A stretch of DNA of 51,117 bases from Burkholderiaceae bacterium (lineage in GTDB: Bacteria > Pseudomonadota > Gammaproteobacteria > Burkholderiales > WYBJ01). The first letter of the stretch is position 1; every line of letters starts with the position of its first letter. The position numbers and the translations under genes are program-made. The stretch is taken from NCBI GenBank assembly GCA_011525945.1, contig WYBJ01000120.1, positions 1-51,117 of the forward strand, given 5' to 3'. Below the pieces are notes generated by a model. That model made no database searches, was not told the DNA's origin, and saw nothing but the letters and a program-made list of their open reading frames with translations. This document shows positions 37,500-47,686 of this stretch, in pieces.

Positions 37500-37880
37500 A
37501 TGGAACTACTGGTTCTAGTGTTGCATGTGTTGGTCGGCGCTGGCGTCATCGGCCTGGTCCTGCTGCAGCACGGCAAAGGCGCCGACATGGGTGCGGCTTT
37601 CGGCAGCGGGTCGGCCGGGAGTCTTTTCGGCGCCAGTGGTTCGGCCAATTTTCTGTCCAGAGCCACCGCCATTCTGGCCGCAATTTTCTTCCTGACGAGC
37701 CTCGGCCTGACCTATTTGAGTAGTAGTCGTACCGAGACCAAGGGCGTGATCGAGCGCAGCAAGAGCGGCGAAGCGCCGAAGTCGGCGCCGGAAACCATTC
37801 CGCCGACTTCGGTGCCGGCGGCGCCTGGTCCGGTTGCGCCGGCGCCGGATGGCTCGAAAGCGGGCGAGGTGCCGAAGTAA
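37500..37880 (+). CDS. secG: Protein translocase subunit SecG
   Basis: The 126-residue inner-membrane protein has two transmembrane helices (about residues 2-22 and 53-75) joined by the conserved loop LLQHGKGADMGAAFGSGSAG and SLFGASGSANFLSRA. SecG assists SecYEG/SecA-driven protein export. The C-terminal 40 residues are a Pro/Ala-rich tail (PETIPPTSVPAAPGPVAPAP), longer than the E. coli form but frequent in betaproteobacteria. A strong GGAAGGGA ribosome site precedes ATG 37500. It lies between tpiA and tRNA-Leu. Confidence 0.94.
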   Translation: MELLVLVLHVLVGAGVIGLVLLQHGKGADMGAAFGSGSAGSLFGASGSANFLSRATAILAAIFFLTSLGLTYLSSSRTETKGVIERSKSGEAPKSAPETIPPTSVPAAPGPVAPAPDGSKAGEVPK

Positions 37881-37936
37881 GAGATGCGTGTGCCCGGATT
37901 CGCGGACGGGCGGCGAAGGGTTTCCGCGCAACACCA

Positions 37937-38021
37937 GCCGACGTGGTGGAATTGGTAGACACGCCGTCTTGAGGGGGCGGTGGCGAAAGCCGTGTGAGTT
38001 CGAGTCTCACCGTCGGCACCA
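37937..38021 (+). tRNA. tRNA-Leu (anticodon GAG)
   Basis: An 85-base class II tRNA folds cleanly. The acceptor stem is GCCGACG (37937-37943) with CGTCGGC (38011-38017). There is a D-loop containing GAATTGGTAGA, an anticodon stem CCGTC/GGCGG with the 7-base loop TTGAGGG (anticodon GAG), a long variable arm (TGGCGAAAGCC) typical of tRNA-Leu, and a T-arm GTGAG-TTCGAGT-CTCAC. ACCA ends the molecule, so CCA is encoded. It reads CUC/CUU leucine codons. Placement between secG and nuoA is conserved in betaproteobacteria. Confidence 0.97.
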
Positions 38022-38109
38022 CGCAGTATCACGAGTCCGAAGTTCACTGCGAGAAGACGCCGAGAATGGACGCAATACGTTGTCGCGAATCCTCGTCAGG
38101 TAGCGAAAG

Positions 38110-38478
38110 ATGCTCGAGAATTACTTTTCCATCCTGATGTTCCTGCTGGTTGGCCTGGCCATTGGGGTCCTGCCGATGGCGCTCGGCTGGGCCGCCGGCA
38201 CTTGGCTCGGAGTGAACCGGCCCGATCCGGACAAACTCTCGCCCTACGAATGCGGGTTCGAGGCGTTTGAGGACGCACGCATGAAATTCGACGTGCGCTA
38301 CTACCTCGTCGCCATTCTCTTCATCCTGTTCGATCTGGAGATCGCATTCCTGTTTCCGTGGGCGATCGTGCTGCAAGAACTCGGTTGGTTTGGCGTGATC
38401 TCAATGAGTGTGTTCCTGCTCATTTTGGTCATCGGCTTCATCTACGAGTGGATGAAGGGCGCGCTGGAATGGGAATAG
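38110..38478 (+). CDS. nuoA: NADH-quinone oxidoreductase subunit A
   Basis: The 122-residue membrane subunit of complex I has three helices (about residues 7-29, 63-85 and 90-113). Conserved polar segments are [20 protein letters not shown], with the loop Cys near the quinone site, and [18 protein letters not shown]. It heads the nuo operon 88 bases after tRNA-Leu. nuoB starts within its last ten bases, so translation is coupled. A weak stem (CGCAGT/ACTGCG, 38022-38051) lies in the leader. Confidence 0.96.
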   Translation: MLENYFSILMFLLVGLAIGVLPMALGWAAGTWLGVNRPDPDKLSPYECGFEAFEDARMKFDVRYYLVAILFILFDLEIAFLFPWAIVLQELGWFGVISMSVFLLILVIGFIYEWMKGALEWE

Positions 38479-38957
38479 CGGGCAGTGCGGATAGCGTGAC
38501 CGACAAGGGCTTCGTCACCACGACGGTCGACAATCTGATCAACTGGACGCGCACGGGTTCCTTGTGGCCGATGACGTTCGGACTTGCGTGCTGCGCGGTG
38601 GAGATGATGCATGCGGGCGCTGCGCGTTATGACCTGGATCGCTTCGGTATCATCTTTCGACCCAGTCCGCGCCAGTCGGACGTGATGATCGTGGCGGGCA
38701 CCTTGTGCAACAAGATGGCGCCGGCGCTGCGCAAGGTGTACGACCAGATGTCCGAGCCGCGCTGGGTCATCTCGATGGGGTCGTGCGCGAACGGCGGCGG
38801 CTACTATCACTATTCGTACTCGGTGGTGCGCGGCTGCGACCGCATCGTGCCGGTGGATGTCTATGTCCCCGGCTGCCCGCCCACCGCCGAAGCGTTGCTG
38901 TATGGAATCATTCAACTTCAGAACAAGATCAAGCGCACCAATACGATCGCCCGATGA
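38469..38957 (+). CDS. nuoB: NADH-quinone oxidoreductase subunit B
   Basis: The 162-residue peripheral-arm subunit holds the terminal 4Fe-4S cluster N2 next to the quinone site. The ligands are the tandem cysteines in [20 protein letters not shown] and those in [18 protein letters not shown] and [16 protein letters not shown] 38469 overlaps the nuoA stop by ten bases. An alternative long frame beginning at 38358 reads through nuoA in another frame and is rejected. Confidence 0.97.
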   Translation: MGIAGSADSVTDKGFVTTTVDNLINWTRTGSLWPMTFGLACCAVEMMHAGAARYDLDRFGIIFRPSPRQSDVMIVAGTLCNKMAPALRKVYDQMSEPRWVISMGSCANGGGYYHYSYSVVRGCDRIVPVDVYVPGCPPTAEALLYGIIQLQNKIKRTNTIAR

Positions 38958-39029
38958 GCGGGCAGTAAGGGAGCCGCAAGTGCGCGCTGAGGCCGCAACG
39001 CCGGGACGACGCGCACCGGAACGAACGAA

Positions 39030-39626
39030 ATGACAGGCTCAACTGCAACCTTGGTCGAGTCGCTGCGCGCGGTTTTCGGCGAGCGCGTGGCCAATCCCGT
39101 CGTGGCGGGCGCCGAGGTCACGATCGTGGTGCCGGTGCCCGACCTGGCGCCGATCATGAACGGGCTACGCGATGACCCGGCGCTCCGGTTCGAACTGCTG
39201 GTGGACCTTTGCGGCGTCGACTACAAGGGATACGGCGTCGGTTACGAAGGTCCGCGTTTCGCCGTCGTATATCACCTGTTGTCGCTCGTCCACAACCGGC
39301 GACTGCGCGTGCGCGTGTTCTGCGAGGACGACGACATGCCGAGGCTCGCCTCGGTGATCGCTGTGTGGCCGGTGGCGAATTGGTTCGAGCGTGAAGCCTT
39401 CGATCTCTTCGGCATCGTGTTCGAAGGTCACCCGGATCTGCGCCGCATCCTCACCGATTATGGTTTCATCGGCCATCCGTTCCGCAAGGATTTTCCGCTC
39501 AGCGGTACCGTGGAGATGCGTTACGACTCGGACCGGCGGCGCGTCATCTATCAGCCGGTGACGATCGAGCCGCGCAACAACGTGCCTCGGATTGTTCGCG
39601 AAGAGACTTATGGGGATACGGAGTAG
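39030..39626 (+). CDS. nuoC: NADH-quinone oxidoreductase subunit C
   Basis: The 198-residue 30-kDa subunit of the connecting part of the peripheral arm. It is recognised by [12 protein letters not shown], the [18 protein letters not shown] strand pair and the signature [20 protein letters not shown], followed by [20 protein letters not shown]. It carries no cofactor and binds NuoD. In this organism NuoC and NuoD are separate genes, unlike the fused NuoCD of E. coli. The 72-base gap after nuoB is the longest in the first part of the operon. Confidence 0.96.
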   Translation: MTGSTATLVESLRAVFGERVANPVVAGAEVTIVVPVPDLAPIMNGLRDDPALRFELLVDLCGVDYKGYGVGYEGPRFAVVYHLLSLVHNRRLRVRVFCEDDDMPRLASVIAVWPVANWFEREAFDLFGIVFEGHPDLRRILTDYGFIGHPFRKDFPLSGTVEMRYDSDRRRVIYQPVTIEPRNNVPRIVREETYGDTE

Positions 39627-40879
39627 TGGCCGAAATCCGCAACTACACAATGAACTTTGGCCCGCAGCACCCGGCGGCTCACGGGGTGTTGCGTCTCGTC
39701 TTGGAGCTCGATGGTGAGGTGATCGAGCGCGCCGACCCGCACATCGGTTTGCTGCACCGTGCGACCGAGAAGCTTGCCGAGACCAAGACCTTCCTGCAGG
39801 CGCTGCCGTACATGGATCGGCTCGATTACGTCTCCATGATGTGCAATGAGCATGCATACGTCATGGCGATCGAGCGCTTGCTCGGCATCGAGATCCCGCT
39901 GCGCGCGCAGTACATCAGGGTGATGTTCGACGAGCTCACGCGCATCCTCAATCACCTGCTGTGGCTCGGGGCGCATGCGCTCGACATCGGAGCGATGACG
40001 GTATTCCTGTATTGCTTCCGCGAGCGTGAGGACCTGATGGACTGTTACGAGGCGGTGTCGGGGGCGCGCATGCACGCAGCCTATTACCGCCCCGGCGGCG
40101 TTTATCGCGACCTGCCGGATCGCATGCCGCAATACCAGACCTCGCGTCTGCGCGACGAGGATGAGGTGAGGTCTCTGAACAAGAACCGGCAAGGCTCGAT
40201 GCTCGACTTCATCGAAGATTTCGCCGGACGCTTCCCGCGCTACGTGGATGAATACGAGACCTTGCTCACCGACAACCGCATCTGGAAACAGCGCACGGTC
40301 GGAATCGGCGTGGTCACCCCGGAGAGGGCTAAGGCGCTCGGATTCACCGGGCCGATGTTGCGCGGCGCGGGCGTTGCGTGGGACTTGCGCAAGATGCAGC
40401 CGTACGAAGTCTACGATCGCGTGGCGTTCGATGTTCCTGTCGGGGTCAACGGCGATTGCTACGATCGCTACCTCGTGCGCATCGAGGAGATGCGCCAGTC
40501 CAACGCGATCGTGCGCCAGTGCGTCGAGTGGCTGCGTAACAACCCCGGGCCGGTGATGATCGACAATTTCAAGGTGGCGCCGCCCGCGCGCGTGTCGATG
40601 AAAAGCGGCATGGAAGAGCTCATCCATCACTTCAAACTCTTCACCGAGGGCATGCACGTACCCGAGGGCGAGACCTACGCCGCGGTCGAGCATCCCAAGG
40701 GCGAGTTCGGCATCTATCTCATCTCCGACGGCGCCAACAAGCCGTTCCGGCTCAAGATCCGTGCGCCGGGGTTTGTCCACCTCTCCGCCATGGATGAAAT
40801 GACCCGTGGTCACATGTTGGCCGACGTGGTGGCGATAATGGGCACCCTCGACATCGTGTTCGGCGAGGTCGACCGGTGA
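39626..40879 (+). CDS. nuoD: NADH-quinone oxidoreductase subunit D
   Basis: The 417-residue 49-kDa subunit forms the quinone-binding cavity with NuoB. Motifs are [19 protein letters not shown], the [12 protein letters not shown] segment, [16 protein letters not shown] and the C-terminal [17 protein letters not shown]. It is related to NiFe-hydrogenase large subunits but lacks the metal-binding cysteine pairs. The start is GTG 39626, whose first base is the last base of the nuoC stop (TAGTG), and the stop overlaps nuoE by four bases. Confidence 0.97.
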   Translation: MAEIRNYTMNFGPQHPAAHGVLRLVLELDGEVIERADPHIGLLHRATEKLAETKTFLQALPYMDRLDYVSMMCNEHAYVMAIERLLGIEIPLRAQYIRVMFDELTRILNHLLWLGAHALDIGAMTVFLYCFREREDLMDCYEAVSGARMHAAYYRPGGVYRDLPDRMPQYQTSRLRDEDEVRSLNKNRQGSMLDFIEDFAGRFPRYVDEYETLLTDNRIWKQRTVGIGVVTPERAKALGFTGPMLRGAGVAWDLRKMQPYEVYDRVAFDVPVGVNGDCYDRYLVRIEEMRQSNAIVRQCVEWLRNNPGPVMIDNFKVAPPARVSMKSGMEELIHHFKLFTEGMHVPEGETYAAVEHPKGEFGIYLISDGANKPFRLKIRAPGFVHLSAMDEMTRGHMLADVVAIMGTLDIVFGEVDR

Positions 40880-41373
40880 ACGCGCCGCTCAAGCTCACGC
40901 CCGAAGCGCTGGCGAAGATCGATCGCGAGAGCGCGAAGTATCCTGCCGGCGAGAAGCGCTCGGCCGTCATGGCCGCGCTCGCCATCGCTCAGGACGAACA
41001 CGGCTGGCTTTCCGTCGAGCTGATGGATTTCGTCGCGCACTATCTAGATATGCCACCGATCGCGGTGTACGAGGTCGCGAGCTTCTACGCGATGTACAAC
41101 CTGAAACCCGTCGGCCGCTGCAAGCTCACGCTCTGCACCAACCTTCCGTGCGCGCTTCAGGGTGCGAACGCGGCGGCCGAACGCCTGAAGAAGCGTCTTG
41201 GCATCGGCTTCGGCGAGACCACGCCCGACGGGGCTTTCACCCTGAAGGAAGGCGAATGCCTGGGCGCGTGCGGCGACGCTCCCGTAATGCTCATGAACAA
41301 CAAGACGATGCTGTCCTGGATGACGCCGGAGAAGATCGACGCGTTGATCGAAAGCCAGAGGAAAGCGCAATGA
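40876..41373 (+). CDS. nuoE: NADH-quinone oxidoreductase subunit E
   Basis: The 165-residue 24-kDa subunit carries the 2Fe-2S cluster N1a, with ligands in [14 protein letters not shown] and [14 protein letters not shown]. An N-terminal helical part ([20 protein letters not shown]) packs against NuoF. The start codon is GTG 40876, sharing GTGA with the nuoD stop; the stop shares ATGA with nuoF (41370). Both overlaps suggest tight translational coupling. Confidence 0.96.
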   Translation: MNAPLKLTPEALAKIDRESAKYPAGEKRSAVMAALAIAQDEHGWLSVELMDFVAHYLDMPPIAVYEVASFYAMYNLKPVGRCKLTLCTNLPCALQGANAAAERLKKRLGIGFGETTPDGAFTLKEGECLGACGDAPVMLMNNKTMLSWMTPEKIDALIESQRKAQ

Positions 41374-42683
41374 ACGCGTCGTTGCCGCCGTTTGCCGGCG
41401 ACATCTACGGCCCCGATGCCGTAATCCTCAAGGGCCTGACCGGGCTCAACTGGCGTTTGCGCGATTACGAGGCACGCGGTGGCTATGAGGCGCTGAAGAA
41501 GATCCTGTACGAGAATATCGCGCCCGAACTGGTCGTCGCCGAGGTGAAGAAGTCGGCGCTGCGCGGGCGCGGCGGGGCCGGGTTTCCCACGGGGCTCAAA
41601 TGGAGCTTCATGCCGCGGCAGTACAGCGGTCCCAAGTACCTCGTGTGCAACTCCGACGAAGGCGAGCCGGGCACATTCAAGGATCGTGACATACTGCGCT
41701 ACAACCCGCACATCGTGATCGAGGGCATGGCGATCGCCGCCTATGCCATGGGAATAAATCTAGGGTACAACTACATTCACGGCGAAATCTGGGACGTGTA
41801 CGAGCGTTTCGAGGAGGCGTTGCACGAGGCGCGTGTGGCCGGTTACCTCGGCGAGAAAATTCTCGGCAGTTCGTTCAGCTTCCAACTGCACGCCCATCAC
41901 GGTTACGGCGCATACATCTGCGGCGAGGAAACTGGGCTGCTCGAATCGCTCGAGGGCAAGAAGGGTCTGCCGCGTTTCAAGCCGCCGTTTCCGGCAAGCT
42001 TCGGACTCTACGGCAAGCCAACGACGATCAACAACACCGAGACGTTCGCCGCTGTGCCGTGGATCATCCTGAACGGGGGAGAAGCTTTCCTGTCGCTGGG
42101 ACGACCGAATAACGGCGGCACCAAGATCTTTTCCGTTTCGGGCGACGTGACGCGGCCCGGAAACTACGAAGTACGGCTCGGCACGCCGTTCGCGAAGCTG
42201 CTCGAGATGGCAGGCGGTATGCGCGACGGCATTGCGCTGAAAGCGTGCATCCCGGGCGGCTCGTCGATGCCGGTACTGCCGGCCGAGATCATGTTGCAAA
42301 CCGACATGGACTACGACTCGATCGCCAAGGCCGGCTCCATGCTGGGATCGGGCGCAGTCATAGTCATGAACGAAACGCGCTGCATGGTGCGCTGCCTGCG
42401 GCGACTGTCGTACTTCTATTTCGAGGAATCGTGCGGCCAGTGCACGCCTTGCCGAGAGGGCACTGGCTGGCTCTACCGTATGGTGGATCGGATCGAGCAT
42501 GGCCGCGGCCGGATGGAAGATATCGCCAAGCTCGACAACGTGGCCGAGAACATCCAGGGCCGCACCATCTGCGCGCTGGGCGACGCGGCCGCGATGCCGG
42601 TACGAGCTTTCATCAAGCACTACCGCGACGAGTTCGTGCACCACATCGAGCACGGCTGCTGCACGGTACCGGATTACGTCTGA
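41370..42683 (+). CDS. nuoF: NADH-quinone oxidoreductase subunit F
   Basis: The 437-residue 51-kDa subunit binds NADH and FMN and carries 4Fe-4S cluster N3. The nucleotide/FMN site is [20 protein letters not shown] and [34 protein letters not shown] is also typical. The cluster ligands are [15 protein letters not shown] plus a Cys in [13 protein letters not shown]. It accepts hydride from NADH, the electron entry point of the complex. ATG 41370 overlaps the nuoE stop. Confidence 0.97.
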   Translation: MNASLPPFAGDIYGPDAVILKGLTGLNWRLRDYEARGGYEALKKILYENIAPELVVAEVKKSALRGRGGAGFPTGLKWSFMPRQYSGPKYLVCNSDEGEPGTFKDRDILRYNPHIVIEGMAIAAYAMGINLGYNYIHGEIWDVYERFEEALHEARVAGYLGEKILGSSFSFQLHAHHGYGAYICGEETGLLESLEGKKGLPRFKPPFPASFGLYGKPTTINNTETFAAVPWIILNGGEAFLSLGRPNNGGTKIFSVSGDVTRPGNYEVRLGTPFAKLLEMAGGMRDGIALKACIPGGSSMPVLPAEIMLQTDMDYDSIAKAGSMLGSGAVIVMNETRCMVRCLRRLSYFYFEESCGQCTPCREGTGWLYRMVDRIEHGRGRMEDIAKLDNVAENIQGRTICALGDAAAMPVRAFIKHYRDEFVHHIEHGCCTVPDYV

Positions 42684-42691
42684 GAGATCGC

Positions 42692-45049
42692 ATGCTGGAG
42701 ATTGAGCTCAACGGCCGCAAGCTGGAAGTCCCCGAGGGCAGCACCATCATGGACGTCGCCAATCGGGAAGGAATCTACATCCCGCACTTCTGTTATCACC
42801 ATAAGCTTTCCATTGCGGCCAACTGTCGCATGTGCCTGGTGCAGGTGGAAAAGGCACCCAAGCCCTTGCCGGCGTGCGCCACACCGGTTACCAACGGCAT
42901 GAGGGTTTGGACGCATTCGGACCAGGCGGTAGATGCGCAGAAGGGCGTTATGGAGTTCCTGCTCATCAACCATCCGCTGGACTGCCCGATCTGCGATCAG
43001 GGCGGCGAATGCCAGCTGCAGGATCTCGCGGTGGGCTACGGTGCCAGCGCTACGCGCTTCGAGGAGCCGAAACGGGTCGTTTCGAACAAGAACCTGGGGC
43101 CCTTGATCTCGACCGACATGACACGCTGCATCCACTGCACGCGCTGCATACGCTTCGGTCAGGAGATCGCGGGCATCATGGAACTCGGCATGATCGGGCG
43201 CGGGGAGCATGCAGAGGTCATCACCTTCGTCGGCAAGACGGTGGACTCCGAGCTGTCGGGCAATGTGATCGATCTGTGCCCGGTCGGCGCGCTCACCTCC
43301 AAGCCGTTTCGCTATTCGGCGCGCACCTGGGAGCTCGTGCGCCGGCCGAGCGTGAGCCCGCATGACGGACTGGGCTCGAACCTCACCGTGCAGGTGAAGC
43401 AGAACCGGGTCATGCGCGTGCTTCCTCGAGATAACGAGGCCATCAACGAATGCTGGCTCTCGGACAAGGATCGTTTCTCGTACCCAGGGCTCAACTCCGA
43501 GCAGCGCCTGGCGCGGCCGATGATCCGCGAGTCGGGCGCGTGGCGCGAGGTCGATTGGCCTACCGCCCTGGCATTTGCGGTGGCTGGCCTGAAGCGGGTG
43601 CATGAGGCGCACGGTGCAAGCGCCATCGGCGCGCTAGCCACGGCGCATGCGACCTTCGAGGAACTGTACCTGCTGCAGAGACTCATGCGCGGGATCGGCA
43701 GCGGCAATGTCGATCATCGGCTGCGGCAATCGGATTTCAGCCGGGATGGCTCGCAGCTCGGCGCGCCGTGGCTCGGAACCGCGATCGCGGATATCGCCAC
43801 GCTCGACCGCGTGTTGATCGTGGGTTCGACGCTGCTGCGTGATCATCCGCTCATCGCGCATCGAATCCGGCAGGCCGCGAAGAAGGCGCTGCAGGTGAAC
43901 CTGGTCAATCCGGTGGATGACGAACTGCTGCTGCGCGTCGCGAATCGCCTGATCGTAGCGCCAAGCGGATTCGCCCGGACGCTGACCGAGATCGTGCAAG
44001 CGCTCGGCGCTCTGAAAGACGTTGCGGTGCCGCCGGCCGGGGCCGAGCCATCGGAGAGCGCTCGCCGCATCGCCGAGAGCCTCGCTTCGGGCCGCGATGT
44101 CGCCCTCTACCTGGGCAACATCGCGCAGCATCACCCCGATGCGAGCCTGCTGCATGCGCTGGTGCAACGCATCGCCGCTGTCACCGGGGCGCGCTTCGGC
44201 TTCCTGGGCGAGGCAGCCAACAGCGTCGGTGGCGTGCTTGCGGGCGCGGTACCGTTCGCCGGAGCAGTTGCAGGGCTCGATGCGTACGCGATGCTGCAGG
44301 CGCCGCGCCATGCCTATTTGCTGCTGAATGCGGAGCCGGAGCTCGACTGCTACGACCCGGCAGCGGCGATGGCGGCGATGCGAGCCGCCGAATTCGTCAT
44401 CGCGCTCAGCCCGTATCAACACGCCGCGATCGACTACGCACATGTCATGCTGCCAATCGCGCCTTTCACCGAGACGTCGGGCACTTTCATCAATACCGAG
44501 GGCAGGCCGCAAAGCTTCCGCGGCGTGGTCAACCCGCTTGCCGAGACGCGCCCGGGTTGGAAGGTGCTGCGCGTTCTAGGTACGATGCTCGGCGTCGAGG
44601 GTTTCGACTACATATCGAGCGAGCAGGTGCGCGATGAAGCGCTCGCACAGTGCGAGCTGCCCGCGCGGCTGGATAACCGTCTACGCGACGAGCGCATCGA
44701 TCTAGCGCTCGCGCACGCACCCGGTTTGGAACGCATCGGCGAGGTGGCAGCCTATCATGCCGATGCCATCGTGCGACGTTCGCCGCCGCTCGCGGCGACG
44801 CCGGGCGGGCAACCACCGGTCGCCGGGATGAGCAGCGAGACATTGGCGCAATTGGGTTTGCGAGCGGGCGGCAGCGTGCTGCTGCGCCAGGGTCAAGGCG
44901 AGGCGACGCTGCCGGTCGCGCTGGACGAGCGCGTTCCCGCGCATTGCGTGCGTGTGCAGGCGGGGCATCCGCTGACAGCGGGGCTGGGCGCGATGTTCGG
45001 CCCGATCGAGGCGCGGCCGGTCGCATTGAATGAGCGCAAGGTCGGGTAG
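42692..45049 (+). CDS. nuoG: NADH-quinone oxidoreductase subunit G
   Basis: The 785-residue 75-kDa subunit. The N-terminus binds 2Fe-2S N1b (C34-x10-C45-x2-C48-x13-C62), then 4Fe-4S N5 ([18 protein letters not shown], with one His ligand) and N4 ([12 protein letters not shown] with [13 protein letters not shown]). The molybdopterin-oxidoreductase-like domain follows but has neither Mo ligands nor the N7 cysteine motif that some bacteria keep just after N4. The C-terminal 90 residues are variable. It starts 8 bases after nuoF and is followed by nuoH after 2 bases. Confidence 0.96.
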   Translation: MLEIELNGRKLEVPEGSTIMDVANREGIYIPHFCYHHKLSIAANCRMCLVQVEKAPKPLPACATPVTNGMRVWTHSDQAVDAQKGVMEFLLINHPLDCPICDQGGECQLQDLAVGYGASATRFEEPKRVVSNKNLGPLISTDMTRCIHCTRCIRFGQEIAGIMELGMIGRGEHAEVITFVGKTVDSELSGNVIDLCPVGALTSKPFRYSARTWELVRRPSVSPHDGLGSNLTVQVKQNRVMRVLPRDNEAINECWLSDKDRFSYPGLNSEQRLARPMIRESGAWREVDWPTALAFAVAGLKRVHEAHGASAIGALATAHATFEELYLLQRLMRGIGSGNVDHRLRQSDFSRDGSQLGAPWLGTAIADIATLDRVLIVGSTLLRDHPLIAHRIRQAAKKALQVNLVNPVDDELLLRVANRLIVAPSGFARTLTEIVQALGALKDVAVPPAGAEPSESARRIAESLASGRDVALYLGNIAQHHPDASLLHALVQRIAAVTGARFGFLGEAANSVGGVLAGAVPFAGAVAGLDAYAMLQAPRHAYLLLNAEPELDCYDPAAAMAAMRAAEFVIALSPYQHAAIDYAHVMLPIAPFTETSGTFINTEGRPQSFRGVVNPLAETRPGWKVLRVLGTMLGVEGFDYISSEQVRDEALAQCELPARLDNRLRDERIDLALAHAPGLERIGEVAAYHADAIVRRSPPLAATPGGQPPVAGMSSETLAQLGLRAGGSVLLRQGQGEATLPVALDERVPAHCVRVQAGHPLTAGLGAMFGPIEARPVALNERKVG

Positions 45050-45051
45050 GC

Positions 45052-46128
45052 ATGGATCTCACGATCTTCGAACGGTTCTTCGGACCGACCTGGCCGGCGG
45101 TATGGACGCTCGCCAAGATAGTGGCGATCGTGGTGCCGTTACTCGCCTGTGTGGCGTATCTGACGCTGTGGGAGCGCAAGGTGATCGGGTGGATGCAGGT
45201 CCGCCGCGGTCCCAACCGCGTCACCTTCTTCGGCCTGCGCTGGCTCGGCGGTCTCGCGCAGCCGATCGCCGATGCCTTCAAGCTGCTGCTCAAGGAGATC
45301 ATCATCCCGTCGGGCGCGAACAGGTTCCTGTTCGTGCTGGCGCCTGTCATGGCCATCATGCCGGCGCTTGCCGCCTGGGCGGTCATCCCCTTCGCACCCG
45401 AACTGGTGCTCGCCGATATCGACGCGGGATTGCTGTACGTCTTGGCGATTACGTCCATGGGAGTCTACGGGATCATCATCGCGGGCTGGGCGTCGAATTC
45501 GAAGTACGCGTTCCTGGGTGCGATGCGCTCCGCGGCGCAGATCATCTCGTATGAGATCGCCATGGGCTTCGCCCTGGTCGGCGTGCTGATGGCGGCGCAA
45601 AGCCTCAATCTGGGCGATATCGTGGTGAGCCAGGTTGGACGTTACGGCTTTCTCAGTTGGTTCTTCATCCCGCTCTTTCCGCTGTTCCTGGTCTACCTGA
45701 TCGCCGGCGTGGCGGAGACGAATCGTCTGCCGTTCGACGTCGCCGAGGGCGAGTCGGAGATCGTCGCCGGTTTCCACGTCGAATACTCGGGGATGACGTT
45801 CGCGATCTTTTTTCTCGCCGAATACGCCAACATGATCCTGGTATCAACGCTTTGCTCGATCATGTTCCTGGGCGGCTGGTTGTCGCCGTTCGCATTCTCC
45901 GCGCTCAATGACATCGCGTTCGCGCGTTGGCTGGCGGCGCCTGGATTCCACTGGTTGGCGGCCAAGATATTCGTCGTCGTGTTCTTTTTTCTGTGGTTTC
46001 GAGCGACCTTCCCGCGCTATCGCTACGATCAGTTGATGCGGCTGGGCTGGAAGGTCTTCATACCAATCACGCTCATCTGGATTTTCGTGCTGGCCGTGTG
46101 GATGATGACGCCGTTGTGGCCATGGTAA
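45052..46128 (+). CDS. nuoH: NADH-quinone oxidoreductase subunit H
   Basis: The 358-residue membrane subunit has about eight helices and joins the peripheral arm to the membrane arm, completing the quinone tunnel. Conserved segments are [28 protein letters not shown], the loop with [20 protein letters not shown] (acidic cluster) and [17 protein letters not shown]. It is essential for coupling quinone reduction to proton pumping. The start ATG 45052 is 2 bases after the nuoG stop. Confidence 0.97.
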   Translation: MDLTIFERFFGPTWPAVWTLAKIVAIVVPLLACVAYLTLWERKVIGWMQVRRGPNRVTFFGLRWLGGLAQPIADAFKLLLKEIIIPSGANRFLFVLAPVMAIMPALAAWAVIPFAPELVLADIDAGLLYVLAITSMGVYGIIIAGWASNSKYAFLGAMRSAAQIISYEIAMGFALVGVLMAAQSLNLGDIVVSQVGRYGFLSWFFIPLFPLFLVYLIAGVAETNRLPFDVAEGESEIVAGFHVEYSGMTFAIFFLAEYANMILVSTLCSIMFLGGWLSPFAFSALNDIAFARWLAAPGFHWLAAKIFVVVFFFLWFRATFPRYRYDQLMRLGWKVFIPITLIWIFVLAVWMMTPLWPW

Positions 46129-46138
46129 GGATGCCATC

Positions 46139-46630
46139 GTGATCAAGAGAATCAGCGGGTTTTTCAACACATTCCTGCTCATTGAACTGGTGCGCGGCAT
46201 GGTCCTGACCGGCCGGCATCTGTTCGCGAAGAAGATCACCATCCAGTATCCCGAGGAAAAGACTCCGCAGTCACCGCGCTTCCGCGGCTTGCATGCGCTG
46301 CGCCGCTATCCGAATGGTGAGGAGCGCTGCATCGCTTGCAAGCTGTGCGAAGCGGTGTGCCCGGCGCTTGCAATCACGATCGAGTCGGAGCAGCGCGACG
46401 ACGGCACGCGTCGCACCACACGGTACGATATCGATCTCACCAAGTGCATCTTCTGCGGCCTGTGCGAGGAGTCGTGCCCGGTGGATTCGATCGTCGAGAC
46501 GCGTATTCTGGAGTATCACGGTGAGAAGCGCGGCGACCTCATCTATACCAAACCGATGCTGCTCGCGATCGGCGATCTGTACGAACAGCAAATCGCACGC
46601 GACCGCGCCGCCGACGCGCCTTATCGATGA
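46139..46630 (+). CDS. nuoI: NADH-quinone oxidoreductase subunit I
   Basis: The 163-residue ferredoxin-like subunit carries two 4Fe-4S clusters, N6a and N6b, through [16 protein letters not shown] and [16 protein letters not shown]. An amphipathic N-terminal helix ([17 protein letters not shown]) lies on the membrane next to NuoH. It passes electrons from NuoG to NuoB. The start is GTG 46139, with an AAGGATG ribosome site upstream. Confidence 0.97.
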   Translation: MIKRISGFFNTFLLIELVRGMVLTGRHLFAKKITIQYPEEKTPQSPRFRGLHALRRYPNGEERCIACKLCEAVCPALAITIESEQRDDGTRRTTRYDIDLTKCIFCGLCEESCPVDSIVETRILEYHGEKRGDLIYTKPMLLAIGDLYEQQIARDRAADAPYR

Positions 46631-46661
46631 CGACACGCGACTCGGGGAGCGAGGGAGCGGC

Positions 46662-47333
46662 ATGACATTCCAGCAATTCGTGTTCTACGTGCTCGCGGGG
46701 ATATTGCTGTTCGCGGCACTGCGCGTCATCACCGCGCGCAATCCGGTGCACTGCGCTCTGTTTCTCGTGCTCGCCTTTGTTTCGTGCGCTGGCCTGTGGC
46801 TGCTGCTCGAAGCCGAGTTCCTGGCAATCGCCCTGGTGCTGGTGTACGTGGGTGCGGTCATGGTGCTGTTCGTGTTCGTTGTCATGATGCTCGACATCAA
46901 CCTGTCGCGCATGCGCACGGGTATGTTCAGTTATCTGCCGCTGGGGCTCGCGGTCGCACTGCTGATGGTGCTGGAGATGGGACTGGTGCTGTGGTCGCAC
47001 AACGTCGAGCTTGCGGATATGCTGCCGCCGGCCGCGCCAGCGGCAGATTACAGCAACACCAGGGAGCTCGGCCGGCTGCTGTATACGGAATACGTCTATC
47101 CGCTCGAGATCGCGGCGGTGATTCTGCTGGTCGCCATCATCGCTGCCGTCGCGCTCACGTTGCGCCGGCGAAAGAATACGCGTTATCAGGATCCGACGCT
47201 GCAGGTCTCGGTGCGGCGCGAAGATCGGGTGCGGCTCGTTTCGATGCCGCCCGTGCGGCGCGAGACCGAAGGAGCGAACACTGCGCCAGGAGTGAGCGCC
47301 GCAGCCGATCCGCAAGCGAGAGGCGCGCCGTGA
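46662..47333 (+). CDS. nuoJ: NADH-quinone oxidoreductase subunit J
   Basis: The 223-residue membrane subunit has five helices. [20 protein letters not shown] contains the conserved helix-3 Tyr-Val-Gly-Ala bulge near the first proton channel. The last 50 residues, after RRRKN, form a soluble, Arg/Ala/Pro-rich tail longer than in E. coli. ATG 46662 has a GAGGGAG ribosome site. The stop overlaps the nuoK GTG start (GTGA). Confidence 0.95.
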   Translation: MTFQQFVFYVLAGILLFAALRVITARNPVHCALFLVLAFVSCAGLWLLLEAEFLAIALVLVYVGAVMVLFVFVVMMLDINLSRMRTGMFSYLPLGLAVALLMVLEMGLVLWSHNVELADMLPPAAPAADYSNTRELGRLLYTEYVYPLEIAAVILLVAIIAAVALTLRRRKNTRYQDPTLQVSVRREDRVRLVSMPPVRRETEGANTAPGVSAAADPQARGAP

Positions 47334-47635
47334 TCACCCTTTCGCACTACCTCGTACTGGGTGCGATCCTGTTCGCGATCAGCGTGGTCGGCATATTCCT
47401 GAACCGCCGCAACATCATCATCCTGCTGATGGCGATCGAGCTGATGCTGCTTGCGGTCAACACGAATTTCGTTGCGTTCTCGCACTATCTCGACGATATG
47501 GCGGGCCAGGTGTTCGTTTTCTTCATTCTCACCGTCGCCGCCGCCGAATCCGCCATCGGCCTGGCGATTCTGGTGGCGCTCTTTCGCGCCCTTAACACCA
47601 TCGATGTCGACGATCTCGACAGCCTGAAAGGATGA
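47330..47635 (+). CDS. nuoK: NADH-quinone oxidoreductase subunit K
   Basis: The 101-residue membrane subunit with three helices resembles MrpC of cation antiporters. The conserved channel glutamates are in [17 protein letters not shown] and [20 protein letters not shown]. It uses GTG 47330, overlapping the nuoJ stop by four bases. Length is exactly typical. Confidence 0.97.
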   Translation: MITLSHYLVLGAILFAISVVGIFLNRRNIIILLMAIELMLLAVNTNFVAFSHYLDDMAGQVFVFFILTVAAAESAIGLAILVALFRALNTIDVDDLDSLKG

Positions 47636-47686
47636 TCGGGCCGGCGCATTGACCAGGCGGGCTACCGACGCAGAAGAACAAGCCGC

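Noticed and set aside
38358..38468. Extended nuoB start inside nuoA
   Set aside because: It would overlap nuoA for 120 bases with an Arg-rich peptide; NuoB conservation begins after ATG 38469.
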